Assembly: GCA_963680875.1 (NCBI GenBank)
Contig: OY804583.1
Span: 32,725,331 to 32,789,330, forward strand
Length of the DNA: 64,000 bases
Origin: Bathymodiolus brooksi
Lineage: Eukaryota; Mollusca; Bivalvia; Mytilida; Modiolidae
Direction of reading: 5' to 3'
Of the stretch, positions 40,071 through 50,818 are shown in pieces (position 1 is the first letter of the stretch; every line of letters begins with the position of its first letter). The translations under genes and the position numbers were made by a program. The notes below the pieces were generated by a model. It saw nothing but the letters and a program-made list of their open reading frames with translations. It was not told where the DNA came from and ran no database searches.

Positions 40071-40715
40071 AATACCTTGTCTTAGGAAGAGACAAATCTT
40101 ATTTTGGAAACAAAGCATCTATATTCCACCAAAAGGTTCTCTGAAACTGATATTATCACAATGTTCAAGTTCTTGATTGACATCCTATTTACTATGTTTG
40201 ATGAACGCCTTTTTCAAACAAACAGTCGACATTCCTATAGGTACTAATTGTGTCCCCCTTCTCGCCGATAAACAAAAAACGACAAGAGGCTTGCACGGAT
40301 CTTTCATTTCACGTTCAGCTATATAGATGATGTCTTTTCACTAATTAATTGAGCTTGGTAATTGTGTAGGTCATATCTATCACATTGATCTTGATATAAA
40401 GGATATCAAGATAAAGCTTGGCATGCTTCATAACTTGACATACATCTCAACATCGACAGTGATGACTATAAAAACGAAAGATTACGATTTTCCAATTGTG
40501 AACTTTCCATTGATATGTAGCAAAATGCCAGCGGCACCTGCAAATGAAGTATATCAAAGGTGCTGTTAACAAGGAAAGTACTAAAGCAAGGATCCCTATT
40601 GGTTAAGTAGAAGTCATCACTTTGAAAGTTTTACAGTCGCCGCCATGTCTTAGATAACCGTTACAGAATACCAGTATCACAAATGACAACGGATATGTTC
40701 CGTTGTCGTCTACAA

Positions 40716-40955
40716 TACTTATCACCGGGGGTGTAACTAGAGCAACGGGACGGGTGTCATTATTGGAGAAGAAACTGCTTATCCGTCCATTGCACATCAG
40801 TTCAGACTCGGTTATTAGTGGTGTTCGCTTAGGTTTCTGTGGAGTGTTTTGTAGATATATGATTGTCCTTTTGTTCTATTTCGTTTGGCCATAGTGTTGC
40901 TTGTTCGTCAATTTACTGATTCTGGTTACTCCTTTGGTATCTTCAAACTCTTCAT
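40716..40955 (+). repeat. Penelope 3' tail / dispersed mussel-type repeat (copy 2)
   Basis: Directly follows the last Penelope coding block and shares atcaccggg, gtgtaactagagcaacgg, a gtgtcattattggag block, gaaactgcttatccgtcc and, at its end, ctttggtatcttcaaactc with the copy at 59.2 kb. Because it is continuous with the reverse transcriptase pseudogene, it is best read as that element's 3' untranslated tail. Confidence 0.7.
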
Positions 40956-41554
40956 AGCATAAAATTTCAACGCAACTTGTTTCTATTTCATCATTCACCC
41001 ATCCTTCAGACAGAGGTAACAGTATCAGATTTTGGATATCTTGTTTAGGTCCTTTGGTTTCCATGCACCCAGAACTTTACATTATTCGTGTTTCCAATCG
41101 TTTGATTATGAACGTACCTGATGAAGGTTATTCTAGATATGAATCGTGCGCACTAGATTATATATCTACGTTTTCATCAATATATCACTATAACCTAAGT
41201 ATGTTTGTTCTGTTTCGTCAGTCAGGCTTACAATACAACTACAAAACAATGTTACTATTTCTTGATCTCTACACCTCATCATCCAAAGGAATAAATAAAA
41301 AAATATATTACAAATAATTTATTAGTAAGCTGTGGTATAATAGTGGTTAACATTTCACATAGTATAACAGTTTAAAACATAATCATCTCTCCTGGACCAA
41401 TCTGAAACCCTGATTTATTTCTTTAATTTCTATAAAACATGGTGTCTATGACATGTCATGACGACTGATTGTGTAATTAGTAATTAAAGAACCACAGTAA
41501 ATACAGTTCACTACAATTGTGATTATCTATCATTTAAAAACAAGGGGTAACTGC
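40956..41554. other. No gene; possible further transposon debris
   Basis: Sequence such as gtacctgatgaaggttattc near 41,116 looks like a dispersed mussel repeat by memory, but I cannot assign it. Nothing else stands out. Confidence 0.4.
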
Positions 41555-41812
41555 ATGGGACTTTAAATGTTGACAAAACATGGACAACTGTTGTTTAATA
41601 TATATACAAATAATGGACAACTGTTATTTAACATATGCACAAAGCACGGACAACTGTTGTTTAACATATGTACAAATCATGGACAACTGTTATTTAACAT
41701 ATGCATAAAGCATGGACAACTGTTGTTTATCATATGTACAAATCATGGACAACTGCTATTTAACATATGCATAAAGCATGGACAACTGTTGTTTATCATA
41801 TACTTATAGTTG
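41555..41812. repeat. 33-bp tandem array, left part
   Basis: About eight units of a 33-bp repeat with the core catggacaactgttgttta and a linker catatgcataaag or catatgtacaaat. The two linkers alternate for part of the array, giving a 66-bp dimer. Because 33 bp is 11 codons, short repetitive open frames on both strands are artefacts. Confidence 0.93.
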
Positions 41813-42329
41813 ATAAAGCTAAAATTTTACCCTGTAATAAAACGTTGAGTTTTGCTTAGAATAATAAGAGGAGTCATGTTGGTTTCACCCAGTGTCACTA
41901 GAATGGTCCTAGCAGGCTGATAAAGCAAGTTTATTAACTGCTTCGGGAATGTTATTACATGCCTCTCCGTCAATGTGCGTTAGTTCACTTAGTGAATTTC
42001 CGGAAAACTGTGTTTACAGACACGGCGGATTCAACTGTTTTATAAAATATTTGCACAGAAAATTATTAAAACAATAATTTTCTTGTTCTATGACTATAGA
42101 CATGTATTTAATTCTAGCCAAAATGACTAATTTACATTTTGGTACAAATCAGTTTTTTTCTCTGTTGAAGTATATGATCAACATATTTATAACATATCAT
42201 TTTTCATATCATACCCTTTATCAGCCCTCGTTCATATATCATCCCTTGAGCCTATCGGCTCTCGGGCTGATATCATGACATAGGGTTGATAAAGGGTATG
42301 ATATGAAAAATGCCATGTAATAATCTATA
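41813..42329. mobile_element. Insertion with palindromic end inside the 33-bp array
   Basis: About 517 bp of unrelated sequence splits the 33-bp array. It starts gttgataaagctaaaa and ends with a palindrome: left arm 42198-42223 (tttttcatatcatacccttt) and right arm 42289-42312 (aaagggtatgatatgaaaaa). The start and the right arm share gttgataaag and tgtaataa in direct order. It fits a foldback MITE or a composite of two; no coding region is present. Confidence 0.65.
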
Positions 42330-43405
42330 TTTATCATATGCATAAATCATGGACAACTGTTATTTAACTTATGCACAAAGCATGGACAACTGTTATTTAA
42401 TTTATTCATAAAGCATGTACAACAGTTGCTCAACATATGCATAAGGCATGGACAACTGTTGTTTAACATATGCATAAAGCATGTACAACTGTTTTTTAAC
42501 ATGTGCATAAATCATGGACAACTGTTATTTAGCATATGCATAAAGCATGGACAACTGTTATTTAACATATGCATAAATCATGGACAACTGTTGTTTAACA
42601 TATGCATAAAGCATGGATAACTGTTATTTAATATATGCATAAAGCATGGTACAACTCTTGTTTGGCATATGCATAAAGCATGGACAACTCTTTCTTAACA
42701 TATGTATATAGCATGGACAACTGTTGTTTAACATGTGAATAAATCATGGACAACTGTTATATAACTGATGCACAAAGCAAGGACGACTGTAATTTAACAT
42801 ATGCATAAAGCATGAACAATTCTTGTTTAACATATGCATACCGCATGTACCTCTCTTGCTTAACATATCCATAAAGCATGGACAGCTGTTGTTTATCATA
42901 TGCATAAATAATGGACAACTCTTGCTTAGCATACGCATATAGCATGGACAACTGTTGTTTAACATGCTCATAAATCATGGACAACTGTTATTTAACTGAT
43001 GCCCAACGCATGTACAACTGTTATTTAACATATGCATAAAGCATGGATAACTCTTGTTTAACATACACATAAAGCATGGACAACTCGTGTTTAACATTTG
43101 CATAAAGCATGGACAACTCTTGTTTAACATATGCATAAAGCATGGAAAACTGTTATTTAACATATGCATAAATCAAGGCCAACTGTTGCTTAGCATATGT
43201 ACATAGCATGGACAACTGTTAGTTAACTTATGCATAAAGCATGGACAACTGTTATTTAACTGATGCTTAAAGCATGGCCAACTGTTGTTTGACATATGCA
43301 TAAGGCATGAACAACTGTTGTTTGACTTATGCACAAAGCCTGCAAAACTGTTATTTAACTTATGCATAGCACATGGACAGCTGGTGTTTAACCTATGCAT
43401 ATTAT
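42330..43405. repeat. 33-bp tandem array, right part
   Basis: About thirty further units of the same 33-bp repeat, more diverged than the left part, with variants such as gcatgtacaactg, cttgtttaacat and aactgatgcacaaag. The array fades out at gcatattattatc near 43,400. Confidence 0.93.
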
Positions 43406-43770
43406 TATCTAGATTCAAAGATCAAAATAAAATATACAATTGATAAGTGTGTAACCTTGCTGAACTGAGTAAGGTGATTCATTAATGTAGGATTTAAAAT
43501 CATATAGAAAACAATTAAATAAGTTCCCCTTCTATACAAAATTCTATCATTGTCTATATTTTATTTTATAAATTTCTTAGCAACTCACCCCTCCCTCACA
43601 AAGCATAAAAAGCTAACAAAGTACAACAAAAATATGAAAAAATAACCATAAGCCAATAATGTTTTACCTCCCCACCAACGAACAACAAATCCAAGAACCA
43701 CAAAAAAAAAGAAAAAAAAGAGAGAAAAAATAAATAAAGAAAGACAAGAAAAAAACCCCCGAAAAAAAAC
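43406..43770. other. No gene; low-complexity A/C-rich sequence at its right
   Basis: AT-rich spacer passing into an A-rich, T-poor stretch before the microsatellite. Confidence 0.55.
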
Positions 43771-43771
43771 A

Positions 43772-43814
43772 ACAAACAAACAAACAAACAAACAAACAAA
43801 CAAACAAACAAACA
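43772..43814. repeat. (CAAA)n microsatellite
   Basis: About ten uninterrupted caaa units, followed by a short poly-A and caaaaaacaaaa. Confidence 0.95.
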
Positions 43815-43939
43815 AAAAAAAAACAAAAAACAAAATTAATCATATACAAAAATAATAATAAGTAATAATAAATAAACAAAGAAACAAAATAGCATCAAAA
43901 CAGTATACAATTACATCCCTAGTGATATATTGAAACAAA

Positions 43940-45870
43940 TAAGCTACAGAGTAGAGGGTATTGAAGACTCCTGTTACTTGAATATTTACATACAACAAAT
44001 ACTTTATAAAATGTTTCATCCTCTCATCCCACACCCCCCTAAGAAAACCCAACAAAATAATGATAAAAAACAAATAAATAATAGTTGGAAGTATAGAATT
44101 TTCTCAAGAAATATACATTTACAAACAACATATATATCTAATCCTCCAACCCCCCTAACCCCCCCAATGAAATAATAATAATAAACAAACAAATAATAGT
44201 TTGGTGTATACAAGTTTCTCAAGAAATATACAATTATATACAAGAAATACTTTATATCCATTCCTCAAATCCCCCAGCAAAATAATAATAAAAAAGGAAA
44301 TACTAGTTGGGTATATAGAACTTTCTCAAGAAATATAGATTTGTTTCCAAAAAAATATTTTATATCCAATCCTCCCACCTCCTTATTCCGCCCAATAAAA
44401 TAATAAAAAAAAAAACAAATAATAGTTGAGTACATAGCAATTTCTCAATGAATATACATTTATATACAACAATTACTCTAACCCCTCTCCCCTTAAAAAA
44501 AACAAAACAAAGCAAGAACAAAAAACAAATAACAGTTGGGTGTATAGAAGATTCTCAATGAATATACATTTATATACAACCAATACTATATATCCAATCC
44601 TGTAACCCCCGCCCCCTCCACCCCTAAAAAATAAACAAAAGTTAAATAATAGTTCAGTGCATAAAAGTTTCTCAATGAATACATATCTATATACAACAAA
44701 TACTTTATATCCAATCGGCCAACCCCCCCAAATAAAAACCAACAACAAACAAACAAATAATATTTAGGTGTATATAAGTTTCTCAAGAAATATATATTTA
44801 TTTATAACAAATACTTTATATCCAATCCTCCAACACCTCCACCCCAAAACAGAAAAAAAACCAAAAGCAAAAAACAGAAGCCAAAAACAAATAACAGTTG
44901 GGTGCATAGAAGAATCTCAATGAATATACATTTATAAACAACAAATACATTATATCCAATCCTCCAACCCCGCCCCCCCCCCAAAAAAAAAAACAACAAC
45001 AAAAAACAAAAAGAAGACAAAACCAAAAACAAAAGGAAACAAGGAAACAAAGAAACAAAGAAAAACCCTCAAACAATTAATAGTTTGGTGTGTAGAAGTT
45101 TCTCAATAATATATATTTATATGCAACAAATACTTTATATCCAATACCCCCCCCCCCCCCCCCCAAAAAAAATAAAACCTCAACAAAAAACAAAGAGCAA
45201 ATTATAGATGGGTGCATAGTAATTTCGCAATGAATATACACTTATGTAAAACAAATACTTTATGTCCAAGCCTCCACCCCCTCACCCTCCCTAAAGAACG
45301 CAAAGTAAACCCCAATAATAGCTGGGTGTATAGAAGTTTCGCAATGAGTATACACACACACAAAACAAAACAAAACAAATAACAAAGAAACAAATACAAT
45401 TAATAGTTTGGTGTGTAGAATTTTCTCAATAATATATATTTATATGCAACAAATACTTTATATCCAATACTCCTACCCGCCCCCCCCCCCAAAAAAAAAT
45501 AAAACCTCAACAAAAAACAAAGAGCAAATTATAGATGGGTGCATAGTAATTTCGCAATGAATATACACTTATGTAAAACAAATACTTTATGTCCAAGCCT
45601 CCACCCCCTCACCCTCCCTAAAGAACGCAAAGTAAACCCCAATAATAGCTGGGTGTATAGAAGTTTCGCAATGAGTATACACACACACAAAACAAAACAA
45701 AACAAATAGCAAACAAACAAATACAATTAATAGTTTGGTGTGTAGAATTTTCTCAATAATATATATTTATATGCAACAAATACTTTATATCCAATACTCC
45801 TTGGGTGTATAGAAGTTTCTCAAGAAAATTACATTTATATACAACAAATACAACAAAATAAATTGTCGTC
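43940..45870. repeat. C/A-rich tandem array, about 110-140 bp unit
   Basis: Roughly fifteen units, each with the order agttgggtgtatagaa, gtttctcaagaaatataca, tttatataca, acaaatactttatatccaat, then a run of C and A of variable length (for example aatcctccaacccccc). Length differences come mainly from the C and A runs, which reach 18 consecutive C at 45147-45164. Within it a 327-bp block (about 45,169-45,475) is repeated almost exactly at about 45,496-45,802. Confidence 0.9.
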
Positions 45871-47050
45871 ATCACAAAGGTCAATGACCTCCCCTTAAAA
45901 TTAACATAACTCTAATGATAATTTTTTTAATAAAAAATGAACACTTCAAAATCAGTTTTAATTGATTTGAAATAAGAGGTGTTTTCCAAAAGGAGATAAT
46001 TTTGTATACATATATCATCAGATATGTTAATTAAACAATCTCATTTTTGGGCAATTTGTTTTGAGGGGGGGGGGGGGGGGGGACCTTTTTGTCGGATATT
46101 TGAAAAAAAATGTCTATCTATTTTCTCCCACATTAAAAATTTAGTTCGTGACACACCAAACAAACAAATCCACTATCTTTATTTGCCATGTAAGCAAACG
46201 GATTTGCTTAACTGTTTGTGATATAAGAACATATCTATCAGGTACTCTAAAGAATAATGTATATTCTACCAAAGGACTGGGAGCTATAAGGGCCAAAATC
46301 GGCCCCACCTCAGATGTTGAGAAAATTTTCTTCAAAATGTATTCACCAATATGTGCTTTTCAGAAATAAATACAGTTAGTTAATATGTGCATCTAATTCC
46401 TCACAGAATTTTGCAGAATACAGAACGTACGTATCATTGTATTATAATGCATTTCTTTAAAAAAGAAAAACGAAAACAAAGCATAATAAAACTCAATAAA
46501 CAAAGCATAAATGTGACTTTGATTGATTTCAGGAATAAAAACATTTTCCGAAGCTGTATTATGAAATGAAAGTGAACGACGGTCTCCTGTTTTCGACGGT
46601 TTGTTTCACGTGATAAAATCTCTCATTATTTTGATCGCTTCATTTGTCAGAGGTTATATTATGATGCTGAAATGCATGAATGAACTCAAGAAATCTGATC
46701 TAAAAATGTCATCTTTAAATGTAAGAACTACGTACCACATCTATTATTTCACGTTCAAATTATATTTTTTCGTAATTCATTTTTTCGTCACCTTAACAAA
46801 GCTTTAACCATTTAATAAATATATCTCATACAGACCGATTTTGGTTTCATCGTCTGCTATGACATTGATAATATACATATTGAGGTCATATCAATTCTGA
46901 AGCTTATTAACATTGATGGTCGAAAACTGGTCGAAATTTTGGTATTAACCTTAAAGAAGTAATAGATATATTTATTTGGACAATATGAAATTTTTTAAAC
47001 CCTTTTTTAATCGTACTTTATTCTTAACGACAACCAATGCGATGATATAT
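45871..47050. other. No gene; one long G run
   Basis: AT-rich spacer. The only marked feature is an 18-base run of G at 46065-46082. Short open frames here have no recognisable composition or motif. Confidence 0.55.
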
Positions 47051-47202
47051 ATATACAATATTGGTCTGTTGACGGTAAATATAGAATTTATTTGACAAGG
47101 CTGAGAAACGGGGTGAAAGACGAGCTTCTAGCGAGTCTTTTTCCCCGTTTCGCGCCGAGTCAAATAAATTCTATATTTACCGTCAACAGACCAATATTGT
47201 AT
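47051..47202. mobile_element. Hairpin MITE, 152 bp
   Basis: Left arm 47051-47118 and right arm 47133-47202 are reverse complements. The outer 43 bases or so match exactly, starting atacaatattggtctgttga, and the inner part (gaaacggggtgaaagac against tctttttccccgtttc) is imperfect. The loop is about 14 bp. No coding capacity. Confidence 0.85.
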
Positions 47203-47490
47203 TTATCCTGCAATCCACGATGTCCTAAAAAATAATCTTAACTCGTAAAAATGCATTTATTAATGCAACGGAATCCTCACTATTTGGCGTAGTAAAATAC
47301 CAGATTTTTTTTGCTGACAAAAATTCGCGAACAAATAGTTCTCAAAAGGAAGTGAAATAATTTTATTTAAGTGAAGATTTATTGATTAAGGTGAAAATCT
47401 ATATAGAAAATTGATAGTTTAGAACCTGAAATATATATATTTAATATGTTTTTCATAGATATGAAAACACATTAATTTAGCGATCATACG

Positions 47491-47761
47491 TCACATGCGG
47501 TCATACTTAAATACGCCTGTAGTAGTAACCAGGTAAATATATACGCCTGTGTGAAAAGGTATACGCCTTCAACTATATGGTTCACTTTTATTTTTATTTT
47601 TTTATATCAAATAATAAACTTCCGATATATTCCTTTTACTAGTCTATATTTAAAAAAAAAAAATAAAAAAGAACCATATAGTTGCAGGCGTCCACCTTTG
47701 TATGACACACAGGCGTATATATTTGCCTGGTTACTACTGCAGGCGTATTTAAGTATGACCC
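47491..47761. mobile_element. Foldback MITE with about 100-bp arms
   Basis: Left end ggtcatacttaaatacgcct, right end aggcgtatttaagtatgacc. Shared inner blocks are gtagtaaccagg, atatatacgcctgtgtg and caactatatggttc. The arms enclose a T-rich/A-rich centre. Sequence inside is short and non-coding; an open frame that overlaps it is fortuitous. Confidence 0.85.
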
Positions 47762-48094
47762 ACACAGTTTGTAAACATGTGAAAGCAATACACACATACA
47801 TGTATAGACGATTCGAGCATGTTTTAAGTAAACTAGGTAGAGTAGAGAAAACAGAAAGATTAATCATTTATCTCAACAAACTGAACTGATTCACGGAAAT
47901 GTATTTAACAACGATGTCAAACACTCAAATGCTCAGTTATTGGGATATTTAGTCATTGTGAAAATTGTGTACACATTCACCATTTGTTATGGATGACCAC
48001 GCCGTAAAACATAGAACTAATTTGACTTGACATATTTGTATTGGAACTGTAAAAAGGAACATCGGGATTGCTTCGACACGAAACATCAGAAGTG

Positions 48095-48464
48095 CTACTG
48101 GCTGTAGTGTAGAATTTGTGGAGGTTTTACGAGGTAAGTTTGCTGAAAAGCATTTCTGTTAATTTCACTTTCAGTGTTGCTGAGGATGTTTGATATTTTC
48201 TTGTGTCTTTCCTCACTCAATGTTGAGTAATTATTAATAAATGCCACATTGTTAAGCCCTGATATTTGCATAATATCTATCCCCTCCACATTGTTTTCTC
48301 TTAACTTCTGGACGGGATAAGATATTTTCTGGCACTGATTGATTAATGTCTAATTTGCAACTATCCTTCATTTTTTTCATGAGACTGGAAAGTTTTCTTT
48401 CATGCACTTTTCTACCTGTTTCTAAAGCTCGTACAAATAAATTATGTATTTTGCGACAATGCAA
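48095..48464 (-). pseudogene. Unidentified coding-like fragment, frameshifted
   Basis: Two overlapping minus-strand frames (48464-48252 and 48289-48095) read like one broken coding segment. The first has a charged, coil-like stretch (ALETGRKVHERKLSSLMKKM); the second continues with EGIDIMQISGLNNVAFINN and SEERHKKISNILSNTESEIN. In the second frame, upstream sequence reads INQCQKISYPVQKLRENN, which suggests the frameshift is near 48,350. I do not recognise the family. It may be transposon-derived, given the neighbours. Evidence is composition and frame continuity only. Confidence 0.3.
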
Positions 48465-49657
48465 GTATATAAAGGAGGAGAAGCTAATACCAATCTTCTG
48501 GACTTTACATAGGTTTCAATAGAAAATTGGAATTTATTTTTATAGAATAAAATAAAACTTTCATATATACATGGTAAATTGAAGAAAATCAAAATAGAGA
48601 TCCGATTTAGTGTCAACAAGCACCAGATATGATTTTAATTACTATATTTAACTTCTGTTTGTATATCATAATCAAATGAATTAATATGCATTGAAGTCTA
48701 CATGTATGTAGAATCCCCACCAACTATTTTCTTCATATCATATTAGCTATTATTAAACCATAATCCATTGATTGGTAAATTACATAATGCGATGTCACTA
48801 AGGAACCAAGAATATTATGGACATAGGTGTTGTGACCAGAAAAATATTAGAGTGAAGGATATATTTTTCTGGAATGAACAATATTTACATGATAATGTTG
48901 GTTGTTGCGAGTAATGACTAATGTGCGAATATATTTTCTGAGTCGGATCATACAAAAATGCATTATGAAAGCTTGAAGTTTCAAATATTCAAACATTGCT
49001 AATTTAGTCTGCATTTTGTTCCTTTTTTCTTGTTATTTTATTAGTAAATATATAATAACATGTATTTTAATTATAATCAATGCTATATTAATGTCTTTCA
49101 GATGAATGGCTGGATTAATGGTTTAACAGTGTACAATGTACATGTGATGTTTGAAATAGGTGCAAAGACTATATATGAAAGAAATAATTGCATAAAAACC
49201 TATGAACGTTTTATAAAGATCTGATTAAACAAAGGACATTTTTCAAGAACTATCACTCAGTTGTTGCATACAGACCAGGGGTATGTGAATCAGTTTCAAA
49301 TGGAATTGCACAAAATAAAAAATGTACTGTAATCCTGATCAACAGTGAGTAGAATTTCAGCAGATAAAACACTAGTTTCAACTGACAAATCATACAACTT
49401 TGTTGGAATTTTGCAAAAGAAAAAAATGTTTTAAAAAAAGATGCAAAATGATTGGAGGAAGTGACTGAATACAATTATTCCAAATGGTTAAAACAAATTA
49501 TATAGATATTTTGTGGTGTCATAAAGAATTCAGAATATAAAAAATTATCTATAATTTTAAAGTGACTTGATGCAATAGCAGGAATATGTGTTATTTTCAC
49601 CTTGAAGAAATCTACTATCTGATTTGTTGAAGTAATTGATGTGAATTAATTGAACAT
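48465..49657. other. No recognisable feature
   Basis: AT-rich spacer between two coding remnants. No repeat or gene seen. Confidence 0.5.
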
Positions 49658-49913
49658 TTAATATGAAGAAATTTTATAATAAAATATATGTAGTAATCTT
49701 AGAGTTTGATGTTCAAACTGTACTGAGTTATTTAACCATATAAGTGTGTTTAGTAAAGATTGTGGTGTGTGACTGCCCAGAACGTTTCTGTTATAAAGGA
49801 TGTTAATTTCCTCATCTGTTGGAGGGCATGCCCTCTTTGGTTTATTCCCTTTGTCCTGTAGTTTTAGTTGCTTTTGTTTTGTTTTCAAAGCTTCCCTGTC
49901 AAGTTATAAATGA
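49658..49913 (-). pseudogene. Crypton/KIAA1958-like tyrosine recombinase fragment
   Basis: The minus-strand frame reads REALKTKQKQLK, GKGN-like DKGNKPKRACPPTDEEINIL, then LGSHTPQSLLNTLIWLNNSV and QFEHQTLR. This is the pattern of the DUF3504/KIAA1958-like proteins derived from Crypton-type tyrosine recombinases (DEEI, a glycine turn, P-x-SLLNTxWLNN, and an EH pair). The FGLRG segment expected after LNN is missing, so there is an internal deletion, and the frame ends soon after at 49658. Only about 80 residues remain. Confidence rests on motif order recalled from the family. Confidence 0.55.
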
Positions 49914-50806
49914 TTCGGATTTGTTTAAGATTTTTGTTTTGTTTTTTATTGACTTCTAGGATTTTTTTTATCGTAAAATATGTATAAAAAATATGAAATT
50001 TTAGAATTATTAGTTTAATTTTGTCGGTTTGTAAATTTACAAATAGTGAGAACGAAAACATTTATTAGAAAAAGACGACGTCGATTATTGACATTGGTTA
50101 CGGTTAATATTTTAACTCCTTCACAGGAGAGCAAAAACACAAAAAAGTAGTTCCGGAATCTATGGGCGGGGCTTAAAAGTTTATTCGTAGGTTTAAAAGT
50201 TTATTCGTAGGCTTCAAAAGTTTATTCGTAGGCTACGAATAAAGCAAACATTTATTCGTGTGGTATATTTGTACAGCAAATGTACTGATTGCAGGATAAA
50301 TTCCAATACATTTTTACGGACAACCATCATAAATATATAAAAAAAAAAGGCCAAGGTGCGGGTTGAGAGAAGTCCAATATTTAAAGGTCGCTGTTCTCTT
50401 ATAATATGGAAATATTTTGGGAAATGGTGTGAAGCAAAATGTTTAATGTGTATCGATTTTTGCTACATGTAGGAACCTGTGAGAATTATTTGTGTTTTTT
50501 TGATAAACTGATAACAAGCCTTGGAATCAGATATCCCATGAAAAGTGGTTGTCGATAGATAATTGTTTTACAATCAAGTATTTCATATATATTTATGATG
50601 AGAACAAGTTTACAACCATATGATTAATCGTGTAGGTAAAATGTGTGTCGCTGCCATGAATCTATGTATGATTCTTTTGATTGTCACTAGAAAAAGAGGA
50701 GATGGTAGATATTATTTTGCTTTGTGACAAACCAACAACAACACTCCTAATAGCGAGCATCACAAGATGCGATCTAAATAGCAACATGTGTATAAGGATA
50801 TGAATC
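49914..50806. other. No gene besides a short tandem repeat
   Basis: AT-rich sequence with the 20-bp tandem repeat at 50,177 and nothing else recognised. Confidence 0.5.
50177..50240. repeat. 20-bp tandem repeat, three copies
   Basis: aaaagtttattcgtaggct is repeated three times; the last copy runs into aggctacgaataaa, a palindrome that shares aggctacgaat with the TIR of the 38-kb transposon. Confidence 0.8.
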
Positions 50807-50818
50807 AATATATGATCA
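50807..50818. repeat. LINE target-site duplication, left
   Basis: aatatatgatca, repeated exactly at 54357-54368, at the far end of the LINE. Confidence 0.65.

Larger units (their letters stand above)
37200..40715 (+). pseudogene. Penelope-like element reverse transcriptase, decayed and split
   Basis: Two segments, 37200-38454 and 40071-40715, give one Penelope-type reading in mixed frames. Recognisable blocks in order are a CTCACSPFIYNPAGH Cys-rich stretch and DLNIISYTSLREVF (37560-37670), NWKHNF, HVFVPADKASNNVVCVCK (about 37,890), FYxTPKL, the YTTIPHSKLKDRFKEL region (38,366-38,410), RRYKYLVLGRDKSYF across the insertion site, and the catalytic YIDDVFSL (about 40,320). VSQMTTDMFR near 40,670 is the usual C-terminal region. 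Many stops and frameshifts make it dead. Its 5' limit is uncertain; no GIY-YIG nuclease is visible. A 1.6-kb transposon interrupts it, and reading across the insertion without the element and one target copy keeps the frame. Confidence 0.8.

Noticed and set aside
41567..43418. Short repeat proteins (11-residue units) in the 33-bp array
   Set aside because: 33 bp equals 11 codons, so frames stay open on both strands by chance; no start or composition evidence.
45202..45726. Pair of identical 65-codon frames 327 bp apart
   Set aside because: They are shadows of the 327-bp duplicated C/A-rich block, not genes.
47551..47889. 112-codon open frame
   Set aside because: It runs through a palindromic MITE and its T-rich centre; composition is not protein-like.
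47200..50300. Shared 15-mer atttatcctgcaatc in inverted orientation as ends of a 3.1-kb element
   Set aside because: A 15-base match between two places is expected by chance in 64 kb of AT-rich sequence; flanks do not align.
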